Assembly (NCBI GenBank): GCA_040384645.1
Contig: JAZKIX010000028.1
Span: forward strand, 1-64,000
Length of the DNA stretch: 64,000 nt
Direction of reading: 5' to 3'
From: JAZKIX01 sp040384645
GTDB lineage: Bacteria > Pseudomonadota > Gammaproteobacteria > Burkholderiales > Burkholderiaceae_D
Made by a program: the position numbers and the translations under genes
The notes under the pieces: generated by a model
What the model saw: the letters and a program-made list of their open reading frames with translations, nothing else
What the model was told of the DNA's origin: nothing
Database searches by the model: none
Shown: positions 44,785 to 52,185 of the stretch, piece after piece
Layout of the letters: the number at the start of each line of letters is the position of its first letter
Position numbering within the stretch: position 1 is the stretch's first letter

Positions 44785-45234
44785 TTATTTGGAGCCTGCC
44801 TTGCTGGATCCAGACTTGCCCGAACTTGACGACGAACTTGACGACTTTGAGGTGCTTGAACCGCTATTGGAGCCAGACTCGCTTTGCCCGCTCTTACTCG
44901 CAGTTTGGCCGCTTTTGCCAGCGCTTTGGGTTTTACTTTTTCTGCTATCGCCCTCGTCATCGCCCGATTCGGTTTGCTTACTGCCGCTATCGCCATGGCT
45001 GAGACTGCCAGCCTTACGCGCTTCTGCTGAAGTAAATTCATGGGCATTGCCAGACGCATGCGCGGCACGGCCCCCTTCGGCGGAAATTTCGCGTTGCTTC
45101 TCGGGATCCATTGATGCAAAGCCACGATTGGACGTGTCGCTGTTTTGATTGCTGTCCTTGGAACCGCTTTGTTTGCTGGCCGACTGCGTTGACTTGTCGC
45201 CGCTCTTTCTACCACCTTGATTTGATGAGGACAT
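44785..45234 (-). CDS. KGG (YciG-like) stress-type protein with a Ser/Lys/Gly-rich tail
   Basis: 149 residues. A KGG-repeat core, RGFASMDPEKQREISAEGG followed by RAAHASGNAHEFTSAEAR, is found in stress-induced YciG-like proteins. It lies between a hydrophilic N-terminus and a long Ser/Lys/Gly/Asp low-complexity tail. ATG 45234 has GGAG at good distance. Together with the hemerythrin gene 91 bp downstream it forms a small stress group. Its function is not known beyond the association of KGG proteins with desiccation and general stress. Confidence 0.85.
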   Translation of the reverse strand: MSSSNQGGRKSGDKSTQSASKQSGSKDSNQNSDTSNRGFASMDPEKQREISAEGGRAAHASGNAHEFTSAEARKAGSLSHGDSGSKQTESGDDEGDSRKSKTQSAGKSGQTASKSGQSESGSNSGSSTSKSSSSSSSSGKSGSSKAGSK

Positions 45235-45394
45235 GTATCTCTCCACTAATGAAGTTTAAGTAAGCTCGTCTACCCAATAGTTGAGTTAGCTATCAAGTTC
45301 GAGTAGCTGAATATTAGGACGCTAGCTGGGACCAGCATGTAGGATAAGTTCTCTCGGTTTCGTAAGTGAAATGGCTATATTGTCTAAAATATAT

Positions 45395-45411
45395 AGCCCG
45401 ATGGCCGGGCT
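45395..45411. other. Short hairpin in the intergenic space upstream of the lipoprotein gene
   Basis: AGCCCG-ATGGC-CGGGCT within the 532-bp stretch 45235-45766. The stem is only 6 bp and lacks a T-run. The rest of the space, AT-rich, has no recognised feature. Confidence 0.4.
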
Positions 45412-45766
45412 AAATCAGTCGTTCACGGCACTTATTTTTCTCAGGCAGGCGGCATGGATAGCGGGGTGCATTTGACCGTTTCTGATTCGTCTGAAAATTT
45501 GGATCGGCGCCGCCGGCAGGCGACTACAAACAAAATGCCGGACCAAAAATAATTGTCGTTTTTTTCGAAAAAGTTGCCATAATTCTTTACATAAGAAAAA
45601 TCTTTTTTCCTATTCCTATCAAGTGCGCATCTGTAGATTCACCGACAGCGCTTCTTGAACAAGTTTCACGTTTAATCTTCCATCCACAGTATGGTTTGCG
45701 CCATTGCGTAGACTTTTGCAGCAAACGTGGATACATGGTGGTATCGATCGCTTTGAGGAGAAAATC

Positions 45767-46354
45767 ATGCGGCTCATTATGTGGAATCGGTCGTCGCTTC
45801 AATGCAGTTGCCTGTTTAGCTTGCTGGTTGGGTTGACCGGTTGCGCCAGCCTGTTGCCGGAAGGTAAACAGTCAACCCAGACGCCGTGGAAAAGCTATTC
45901 CGAGGCACAAGAAATGTTCGCCAAAATCGTGCCGGGATCGACTACCTTGAGCCAACTGAAGGCGTTGGGGGTCGACCCCGAAGTTACGTCCAATGTAGGT
46001 GTGTTGGCGCAGGCCGATTTGTTGCGCCGCCTGATACCCAGCGCCACCTTCGACATCCACCAGATCGATCCCGGCTTACAGTTATGCTTGGCCGCCGCGC
46101 AAACTTGTTTCGCTTACGAAATAGAGCAAACGTCGCTGGATCGCAAACGTTATGGCAATTTTATGGCGGATTTTTTCAACTTCCGACGCCGGGTTGATGT
46201 CACCGGATGGCAATTCGATGCAATTGTGGTGATTAAGGGCGAGACCGTGATTTTTAAACAATGGAGCGGCAAACCGAAAATTCACCAGACCGAAGACGAA
46301 CGCAGTCCGTTAGGGCCGCTGCAAGGGATTGGACCGGGGTTGCTGGTGCGTTGA
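45767..46354 (+). CDS. Putative outer-membrane lipoprotein
   Basis: 195 residues. Signal sequence with lipobox LTGC (LVGLTGCASLLPE), so the mature N-terminus is the Cys. The body has a WKSYSEAQEMFAKIVPG region and a middle IHQIDPGLQLCLAA; no domain is recognised for sure, though the KIVPGSTTLSQLKALGVDP segment resembles SmpA/BamE-like or periplasmic lipoprotein repeats. ATG 45767 with GAGGAG is chosen over the longer frame at 45704. Single gene, no operon partner. Confidence 0.75.
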   Translation: MRLIMWNRSSLQCSCLFSLLVGLTGCASLLPEGKQSTQTPWKSYSEAQEMFAKIVPGSTTLSQLKALGVDPEVTSNVGVLAQADLLRRLIPSATFDIHQIDPGLQLCLAAAQTCFAYEIEQTSLDRKRYGNFMADFFNFRRRVDVTGWQFDAIVVIKGETVIFKQWSGKPKIHQTEDERSPLGPLQGIGPGLLVR

Positions 46355-46484
46355 GCAACGATTGATATTGGGGGTTTTCAGGGCTGTTACTTGTTTGATG
46401 GGGTTTGAATAAGTTGACCTCTACCGGAGCCAAACCGGGTCTGGTATTCAAACAATTAGCACTATTAAATTTTTTGGTTTATGG

Positions 46485-46556
46485 GGGGGTATATTGATAA
46501 AGTTATGCTTTCCCGCACGTTTATATTGCACCGGATTTAATACTGCATGGAGTATT
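46485..46556 (+). repeat. Dispersed 72-bp element, copy G
   Basis: Exactly 72 bp counted from the last five of seven G. GGGGGTATATTG, TCCCGCACG, TTTATATTGCAC, and AATACTGCATGGAGTATT. It lies in the 416-bp space between the lipoprotein gene and the EamA transporter gene (both plus strand); no further element was seen there. Confidence 0.87.
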
Positions 46557-46770
46557 ATTCCGTCTTCTAATACCAAAACGGAGCCTGAATTGTCTCCAAT
46601 GCAGATTGTTGCGTTAGGTAAGCGTCGTAGGCACGGCGTGTTTTGATTCGGCAGGGGAGTGATTTCCCTTATTCATTGCTAGCCTGCTCTGGCTCAATCG
46701 AATGGCTTAAGCACATGACACAGATAGCATTGCCATACGCCAACGACGGGAATGGATTTACAATCGCGGC

Positions 46771-47730
46771 ATGAAATCACAATCGTTGGCCGCAGCCAAT
46801 TCGCCCTCCGTTACACCCGCCAAGCCTGATGCTTCCCCGCAAGCCAGCCGCAAGGTGTATTTAATTGGCTTGTCCATCGCGCTGTCCGGCGCGATTCTTT
46901 TTTCTACCAAGGCGATCGTGGCCAAGTTGATTTACCACTATCACGTCGATGCCATGACATTGCTGGCGTTTCGCATGCTGTTTTCCCTGCCGATTTTTGC
47001 GGCGGTGGCGTACTGGCAGATGCGCAAGTCGGCGCCCTTATCAGTGGCTGACCGCTGGCGCTTATTTGGGTTAGGTTTGATTGGCTATTATTTGTCGAGT
47101 TACCTCGATTTCATGGGGCTGGAATACATTTCAGTCGGCCTGGAACGCTTGATCTTATTTTTGATACCGACCTTTGTCCTGTTGATTGGCGCAATTTTTT
47201 TTAAAAAACGTATTGACAAGGTCGAATGGTTGGCACTGGTGATTTCGTATCTCGGTATCGTGCTGGTATTCATGCACGATTTGCAGAATGGCGGCAATCG
47301 GGTGGCACTGGGGTCGACACTGGTATTTGGAGCTGCCTTGGCTTACGCCATGTACCTGATTTTTTCTGGCGAATTGTTACAGCGGATCGGCAGTTTGCGG
47401 CTGGCCTCGTATGCAATGTGTACCTCCAGCGCAGCTGGCATAGCGCAATTTTTTATTCTGCGCCCTACGGCGATGCTGGTGCAACCGGGTCCAGTCTATT
47501 GGCTGTCACTGGTAAACGCGATTTTTTGCACAGTGTTGCCGGTCTTCTTGACCATGACTGCCGTGGCACGGATCGGCGCCGCCAGTACGTCGCAAGCGAG
47601 TATGGTGGGGCCGATTGCCACCTTGTTTTTGGGCGTGTGGATTTTGAACGACCCGATCACGGGCTGGCAATTGACCGGCACTGGCTTGGTGCTGGCGGGG
47701 ATGTATTTGTTGTCGTTGAAAAAATCCTGA
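46771..47730 (+). CDS. DMT-superfamily (EamA) transporter
   Basis: 319 residues with about ten hydrophobic helices in two EamA repeats. Visible are ALSGAILFSTKAIVAKL and FRMLFSLPIF in the first, and VFGAALAYAMYLIFSG with GPIATLFLGVWILNDPITG in the second. Such proteins export metabolites or drugs; the substrate cannot be told from sequence. It is followed after 46 bp by mgsA on the same strand. Confidence 0.9.
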   Translation: MKSQSLAAANSPSVTPAKPDASPQASRKVYLIGLSIALSGAILFSTKAIVAKLIYHYHVDAMTLLAFRMLFSLPIFAAVAYWQMRKSAPLSVADRWRLFGLGLIGYYLSSYLDFMGLEYISVGLERLILFLIPTFVLLIGAIFFKKRIDKVEWLALVISYLGIVLVFMHDLQNGGNRVALGSTLVFGAALAYAMYLIFSGELLQRIGSLRLASYAMCTSSAAGIAQFFILRPTAMLVQPGPVYWLSLVNAIFCTVLPVFLTMTAVARIGAASTSQASMVGPIATLFLGVWILNDPITGWQLTGTGLVLAGMYLLSLKKS

Positions 47731-47776
47731 GATTAATTCGAAGCTCTATTTGAATAAAAATATAGAAAGAGAAACA

Positions 47777-48167
47777 GTGAAAAAACGGATTGCACTGATT
47801 GCGCATGACAAGAAAAAAGACGATATGGTCGTGTTGGCAAAAGAGTACGCGCAGCTATTGCGTGAATGCACCCTGACCGCCACCGGCACCACTGGCGGGC
47901 GCCTGATTGACGAGGTCNNNNNNNNNNACGGTGGATCGCAAATTGTCTGGCCCGTTTGGTGGCGACTTGCAGATCGGCGCCTTGCTGGTGGACGGATATA
48001 TCGACTGCATCATCTTCTTGCGCGACCCGATGACGCCGCAGCCGCACGAGCCGGACATCAATGCGCTGGTACGTGCCTGCGATGTTCACAATGTGGCATG
48101 CGCCACCAATTTATCCTCGGCGCGACTGCTGCTATCGCAGCTTGTGCTTCAGCATTCTGCCGTCTAA
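47777..48167 (+). CDS. mgsA: Methylglyoxal synthase (interrupted by a gap)
   Basis: Converts dihydroxyacetone phosphate to methylglyoxal and phosphate. IALIAHDKKKDDMV and TGTTGGRLIDE lie left of the gap; RKLSGPFGGDLQIGALL (catalytic Asp region), IIFLRDPMTPQPHEPD and ACATNLSSA lie right of it. The 10-N gap at 47918-47927 replaces three codons by family comparison, that is 9 bases, so the N count is one too many and creates an apparent frameshift. Corrected length is about 129 residues, normal for betaproteobacteria. GTG 47777 has AGAAAGAG ahead of it; TTG 47750 is possible. Confidence 0.9.
47918..47927. other. Assembly gap (10 N) inside mgsA
   Basis: Family alignment indicates three missing codons, so 9 bases rather than 10. 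Confidence 0.9.
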
Positions 48168-48178
48168 TCTGAGCCATC

Positions 48179-49153
48179 ATGAGCAAAGCAATCCGTATCC
48201 TTTCTGCCGGTGGCCCCGACGTCATGCAATACGTCGAGGTCGAGGTTAAATCACCCGGCCCCGGCGAAGCGCGGGTGCGCCAGCACGCTTGCGGCTTGAA
48301 TTTTATCGATGTCTATTTCCGCACCGGTCTGTATCCGCAACCTCTGCCAGCCGGTCTGGGGATGGAAGCTGCCGGCGTGGTGGAAGAAGTCGGCGCTGGT
48401 GTTTCGCATGTCAAGGTTGACGATCGGGTCGCTTATGCCGGTGGCCCGCCTGGCGCGTATGCGCAAGAGCGCTGCATGCCTGCCGCCAGCTTGCTTAAAT
48501 TGCCCGATGCAATCAGCTTTGAAACTGCTGCCGCCATGATGTTGCAAGGTTTGACGGTGCAATACCTGTTTCGCCGTACTTACCGGCTGCAAGCTGGCGA
48601 AACGATCCTGTTCCACGCGGCGGCTGGCGGCGTTGGCCTGATTGCTTGCCAATGGGCCAAAGCGCTGGGCGTCGATATGATCGGCACCGTCAGTTCGCCC
48701 GAAAAAGCCGCCCTCGCCAGTGCGCATGGCTGCACCCATGTGATCAATTACAAGACAGAAAATTTTGTCGAGCGTGTCAAGCAAATTACTGGCGGTAAAG
48801 GCGTGCCGGTGGTCTACGATTCGATTGGCAAGGATACCTTTACCGACTCGCTCAATTGCCTGGCGCCGCTTGGCATGATGGTCAGTTATGGCAATGCCTC
48901 AGGCCCGGTGCCACCGTTTGCGCTAACTGAATTGTCGTCGCGCGGTTCGCTATTTGTTACGCGTCCGACCTTGTTTGCCTATACCTCGACCCGCGAACAA
49001 CTGGAGGCGATGGCGGCCGAACTATTCGGCATGGTCGAGAGCGGCGCGATCAAGATCGACATCCGCCAGCGTTATGCACTGCAAGACGTGGCGCAGGCAC
49101 ACCATGCGCTAGAGTCGCGCAAGACCGTCGGCTCGACCATCCTGCTACCTTAA
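48179..49153 (+). CDS. NADPH:quinone oxidoreductase-like zinc-independent MDR enzyme
   Basis: 324 residues of the QorA type. The N-terminal catalytic part has QHACGLNFIDVYFRTGLYP and LGMEAAGVVEEVG; the cofactor domain has FHAAAGGVGLIACQWAKALG; the end is GSTILLP. No zinc-binding Cys set is seen. Such enzymes reduce quinones or other electrophiles with NADPH. It begins 11 bp after mgsA; the pair may be one transcript that handles methylglyoxal and other carbonyls (inference). Confidence 0.9.
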   Translation: MSKAIRILSAGGPDVMQYVEVEVKSPGPGEARVRQHACGLNFIDVYFRTGLYPQPLPAGLGMEAAGVVEEVGAGVSHVKVDDRVAYAGGPPGAYAQERCMPAASLLKLPDAISFETAAAMMLQGLTVQYLFRRTYRLQAGETILFHAAAGGVGLIACQWAKALGVDMIGTVSSPEKAALASAHGCTHVINYKTENFVERVKQITGGKGVPVVYDSIGKDTFTDSLNCLAPLGMMVSYGNASGPVPPFALTELSSRGSLFVTRPTLFAYTSTREQLEAMAAELFGMVESGAIKIDIRQRYALQDVAQAHHALESRKTVGSTILLP

Positions 49154-49186
49154 AATTTAAACTGTATTTTTAACCACTTTCAAGCT

Positions 49187-49357
49187 ATGCCAAATTCAAA
49201 AGATCCTACGCCAGCGACCCATTCAGAACCGGCCGCACCCGACCCGACAGGCGACGATGAGGGCACACCCAAATTTGGCCGTCTGTTGATTGTTCTGATT
49301 TTGGCCGTGATGTTGATTGGCGTAATTACTGTTGCCACGGAGGCTTACTATTCCTGA
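49187..49357 (+). CDS. Small single-pass membrane protein
   Basis: 56 residues: a polar Pro/Asp-rich N-terminal part (MPNSKDPTPATHSEP), then one hydrophobic helix (LLIVLILAVMLIGVITVA) and a short EAYYS tail. No family is recognised. It lies 33 bp after the quinone oxidoreductase gene; no strong ribosome site is seen, so confidence is moderate. Confidence 0.6.
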   Translation: MPNSKDPTPATHSEPAAPDPTGDDEGTPKFGRLLIVLILAVMLIGVITVATEAYYS

Positions 49358-49411
49358 ATTGTGCAGACTTGCAGTTTGTGTTGCGAAACTGCTATAAATG
49401 TGACATTTTTA

Positions 49412-49484
49412 GGGGAGTATCGGTGATAATTCGCCCTTATCCGCACAGTTTTATTGGCATGAATTAAATACATATGGGAGTATT
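49412..49484 (+). repeat. Dispersed 72-bp element, copy H
   Basis: 73 bp. Head GGGGAGTATCGG, then CTTATCCGCACAG, TTTTATTGGC and AATACATATGGGAGTATT with a run of T after it. It lies between the small membrane protein gene and the DUF1631 gene, about 70 bp before the latter. Confidence 0.86.
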
Positions 49485-49552
49485 TTTTTGATGGAAAACA
49501 GTCTCTGTGCCACCTTCGGGCGCAATCCGGCCCAGTTGTGTTTGCCCACGGC

Positions 49553-51748
49553 ATGAATACGACACAGTTCCCTCCGACCGAAAGGCTGATGCCGAAATCC
49601 CGTCGCACCAGCATCTTGCGTCGCCTTGAGCCAATTGCCTCGACTCTTGCCACGACCCAGCTCGACACCTTCGCTTCCCGTCTGGCCGACACGCTGATGA
49701 TGCACGCCGACCAGAGTCTGCGGCCAGCCGAAGCGCTTTCGTATCTGGATGCATTTAACGCGCTGACCAAGAATAATGCCCAATTCTGCGAAGGCGCCAC
49801 GCGCCTGATTAGCCAAAGCCTGCAAAACGAAATCGCCGCGCTGGAAAAGCAAGTCAAGTCCAAAACCACCGAATTTGACGACGCTCCGATGACCATCGAC
49901 AGCCCCGATGAAATCGAAGACCGGATCTTGATCACCAATCTGAGCGAAGCGATGGCGCTGGAACAGGCAGATGCCTTGTTGGCACTGCATACGCGTATTG
50001 CTTATCTTTTGCCCGGCAAGGAAATCGAGCCGGAAGCCAACCCCTTCCGGCCAGAATTATTTGTGCAAGCCGTATTCGCCGCATGGCGCGAATTTGATCC
50101 AGCGGTAGAATCGCGCCGCATGGTGTTTCGCCTGATGGAACCGACCTCGTTTTTACAGCTCAAGCCGATTTATCAGGCGCTTAACGATGCCCTTATCGAA
50201 AAAGGTATCCTGGTCGATCTGGTCGAAGGCAATGAAGACAAATCCGGCCACGGCGCAGTATCCAAATTGAGCATCGCCCAGCGCGAAAGCAATGACAAAA
50301 TCATGGCCGAGCGGCGCGAACAGGCGCACCAGGCAAAGTTGCGCCAGATGCTGTCCGACGATGTCAACGACCTCAATTACCGTGGCCATTTATCGGTGCC
50401 CAACTTGTTTCCGACCGATTTTGCAGAAGTGGAGACGGATGGCGACGAGAGCGTGCCGGCCAATGCTGGCCTGCTGAGTCATTTAAGCCAGTTGCAAAAG
50501 CAAGTACAACTCAATCTGGAAAACGGCGATAGCGGCGGCGGTGCCGATGCGCTCAATCTAGCGCAAATCAAGAGCCAGATTCCCGACGGCATGCTAACCG
50601 CAGCCGATAGCAACACCATCGGCTTGATGGCAAAGGTATTCGATTGCATTTTTACCGATGACGACATCGCGCCTGAAATTCAATCCCTACTGGCGCCGAT
50701 GCAAATTCCGGTTTTGAAGGCTGCACTGCTGAACCAGGCTTTTTTCTTTTCCGACGAACATCCGGCGCGGCGCCTGCTAGAAACCCTCGTCACAGTCAGC
50801 ATAGGCTGGGATCGGACGCAGGGGCGGCAAGACCCGCTATTTCAAGCGATTAAAAATTGCGTCGACCGGGTTTTGCGCGAATTCGAGCAACAGGTCAATT
50901 TTTTCAGCGAAGTATTTGCCGAGCTTGAATCATTTCTGGCCGATGAAGAAAACCTGTCGGAAATCGCCCTGACCGGCCCCATCGCAGCTGCCCTGCAACA
51001 GGAAAAAATGTTGCAGGCAGAAGAATGGGCAAAGAGTGATGTCGCGGTGCGGATCGAAACCGGTGAAGTGGCTGGCTTTGTCGAAAATTTTCTTGAACAG
51101 CAATGGGTCAAAATATTGACGCTGGCGCATAGCGTCAAAGACGATCAGCCCAGCAAACTGGAAAACGCGCTAGAGATTATGGACGACCTGATCTGGAGCA
51201 TGAAGCCGAAAAGCAACGCCCAGGAGCGCAAGGAATTGCTGGCAAAGTTGCCATCGTTATTGTCGCTGGTGAATGCCTGGCTCAATATGATCAACTGGGA
51301 AGGCGCTGATCGCAGCCAGTTTTTTACCCGTTTGGCAGAGCGCCATGCTTCCACTGTACGCGCCAGTTTGTCGCCACGCGGCCAGATCGAATTTGCCGTG
51401 AACGTCGCGCAAAAGGCTAGCGAGCGTCGTCTGAGCCGGCGTGCCAAAGGCAATAAGCCGAGTGCTGCCGAAGAGTTTTTGACCCAGGTAGAACGTATGC
51501 GGCTCGGGGTCTGGGTCACTTTCGAGAGCGAGAGCGGCGCCAAGAGCACAGCCAAATTGGTCTGGGTGAGCCCACGCCGGAAATTATTCCTGTTCACCAA
51601 CCGCTTGGGGCAGGGCGCAGTCGCCATCACCACCACTGCCTTGGCGCAGCAATTGCTGGACAACCGCGCCTACCATGTATCGCGCGTCCCGGTAGTGGAA
51701 AGGGCGGTGGCCGAGATGCTTGACGATGTTGATCTGGCCCAGCCTTAA
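49553..51748 (+). CDS. DUF1631 family protein
   Basis: About 731 residues. The protein is hydrophilic and mostly helical, with no membrane segment. Recognisable blocks are LISQSLQNEIAALEKQV, ALEQADALLALHTRIAYLLPGK (middle), and a C-terminal part with ARVVWVSPRRKLFLFTNRLG-type residues that resembles a PilZ-like beta domain. DUF1631 proteins are frequent in Burkholderiales and of unknown function. Start uncertain: ATG 49553, ATG 49589 or GTG 49538 are possible; none has a clear ribosome site. Confidence 0.8.
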   Translation: MNTTQFPPTERLMPKSRRTSILRRLEPIASTLATTQLDTFASRLADTLMMHADQSLRPAEALSYLDAFNALTKNNAQFCEGATRLISQSLQNEIAALEKQVKSKTTEFDDAPMTIDSPDEIEDRILITNLSEAMALEQADALLALHTRIAYLLPGKEIEPEANPFRPELFVQAVFAAWREFDPAVESRRMVFRLMEPTSFLQLKPIYQALNDALIEKGILVDLVEGNEDKSGHGAVSKLSIAQRESNDKIMAERREQAHQAKLRQMLSDDVNDLNYRGHLSVPNLFPTDFAEVETDGDESVPANAGLLSHLSQLQKQVQLNLENGDSGGGADALNLAQIKSQIPDGMLTAADSNTIGLMAKVFDCIFTDDDIAPEIQSLLAPMQIPVLKAALLNQAFFFSDEHPARRLLETLVTVSIGWDRTQGRQDPLFQAIKNCVDRVLREFEQQVNFFSEVFAELESFLADEENLSEIALTGPIAAALQQEKMLQAEEWAKSDVAVRIETGEVAGFVENFLEQQWVKILTLAHSVKDDQPSKLENALEIMDDLIWSMKPKSNAQERKELLAKLPSLLSLVNAWLNMINWEGADRSQFFTRLAERHASTVRASLSPRGQIEFAVNVAQKASERRLSRRAKGNKPSAAEEFLTQVERMRLGVWVTFESESGAKSTAKLVWVSPRRKLFLFTNRLGQGAVAITTTALAQQLLDNRAYHVSRVPVVERAVAEMLDDVDLAQP

Positions 51749-51760
51749 TGCAGTGATTCT

Positions 51761-52114
51761 TTAATGCGGATTTTCAAAGAAAATGTAATTTGACCCAAAA
51801 TCACTGACTTCGAAATACACCTTTTTTTCGTCCGAATCTGCCTTCATATTTAAATTTTCATCCAGTATCCCGTAGCCATAACGGTAACTGCGCGCCTTGC
51901 CGTCGTCGGTGCCAGTACCGGTCGTCATTTTGTCGATATTGACGAAGCGACGCACCAGTTTGTCGCCGGCATAAAATTCCAGTACACCGTTGGTGCCGGT
52001 CCAGTTTTGGACACTGCGGCTGATTTGATTTTGCTGCTCTTGGGTGCAAGAGCTCAGTGTCAATATTGCCAGTACCGATATTGCGGCGGTAAGCAGGGTG
52101 TGGCGAATTTTCAT
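51761..52114 (-). CDS. Small lipoprotein of unknown function
   Basis: 117 residues with lipobox LSSC (LAILTLSSCTQEQ). The mature part begins TQEQQNQISRSVQNWTG and has an YAGDKLVRRFVNIDK segment and an YRYGYGILDENLNMK segment. No domain recognised. It converges on DUF1631 (13 bp apart) and diverges from pepN. The start fits a normal signal peptide; GAAAGAG is a weak ribosome site. Confidence 0.75.
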   Translation of the reverse strand: MKIRHTLLTAAISVLAILTLSSCTQEQQNQISRSVQNWTGTNGVLEFYAGDKLVRRFVNIDKMTTGTGTDDGKARSYRYGYGILDENLNMKADSDEKKVYFEVSDFGSNYIFFENPH

Positions 52115-52185
52115 GGCGATAAGCTCTTTCGATAAATTGGTAAAATCGCATTCTGCATCATTTCACATAGGTCCACCACATCGCT

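Noticed and set aside
44190..45215. A long 341-residue frame covering hemerythrin and upstream
   Set aside because: The extension overlaps the KGG gene in another frame; the hemerythrin ATG at 44693 has a good ribosome site and family start.
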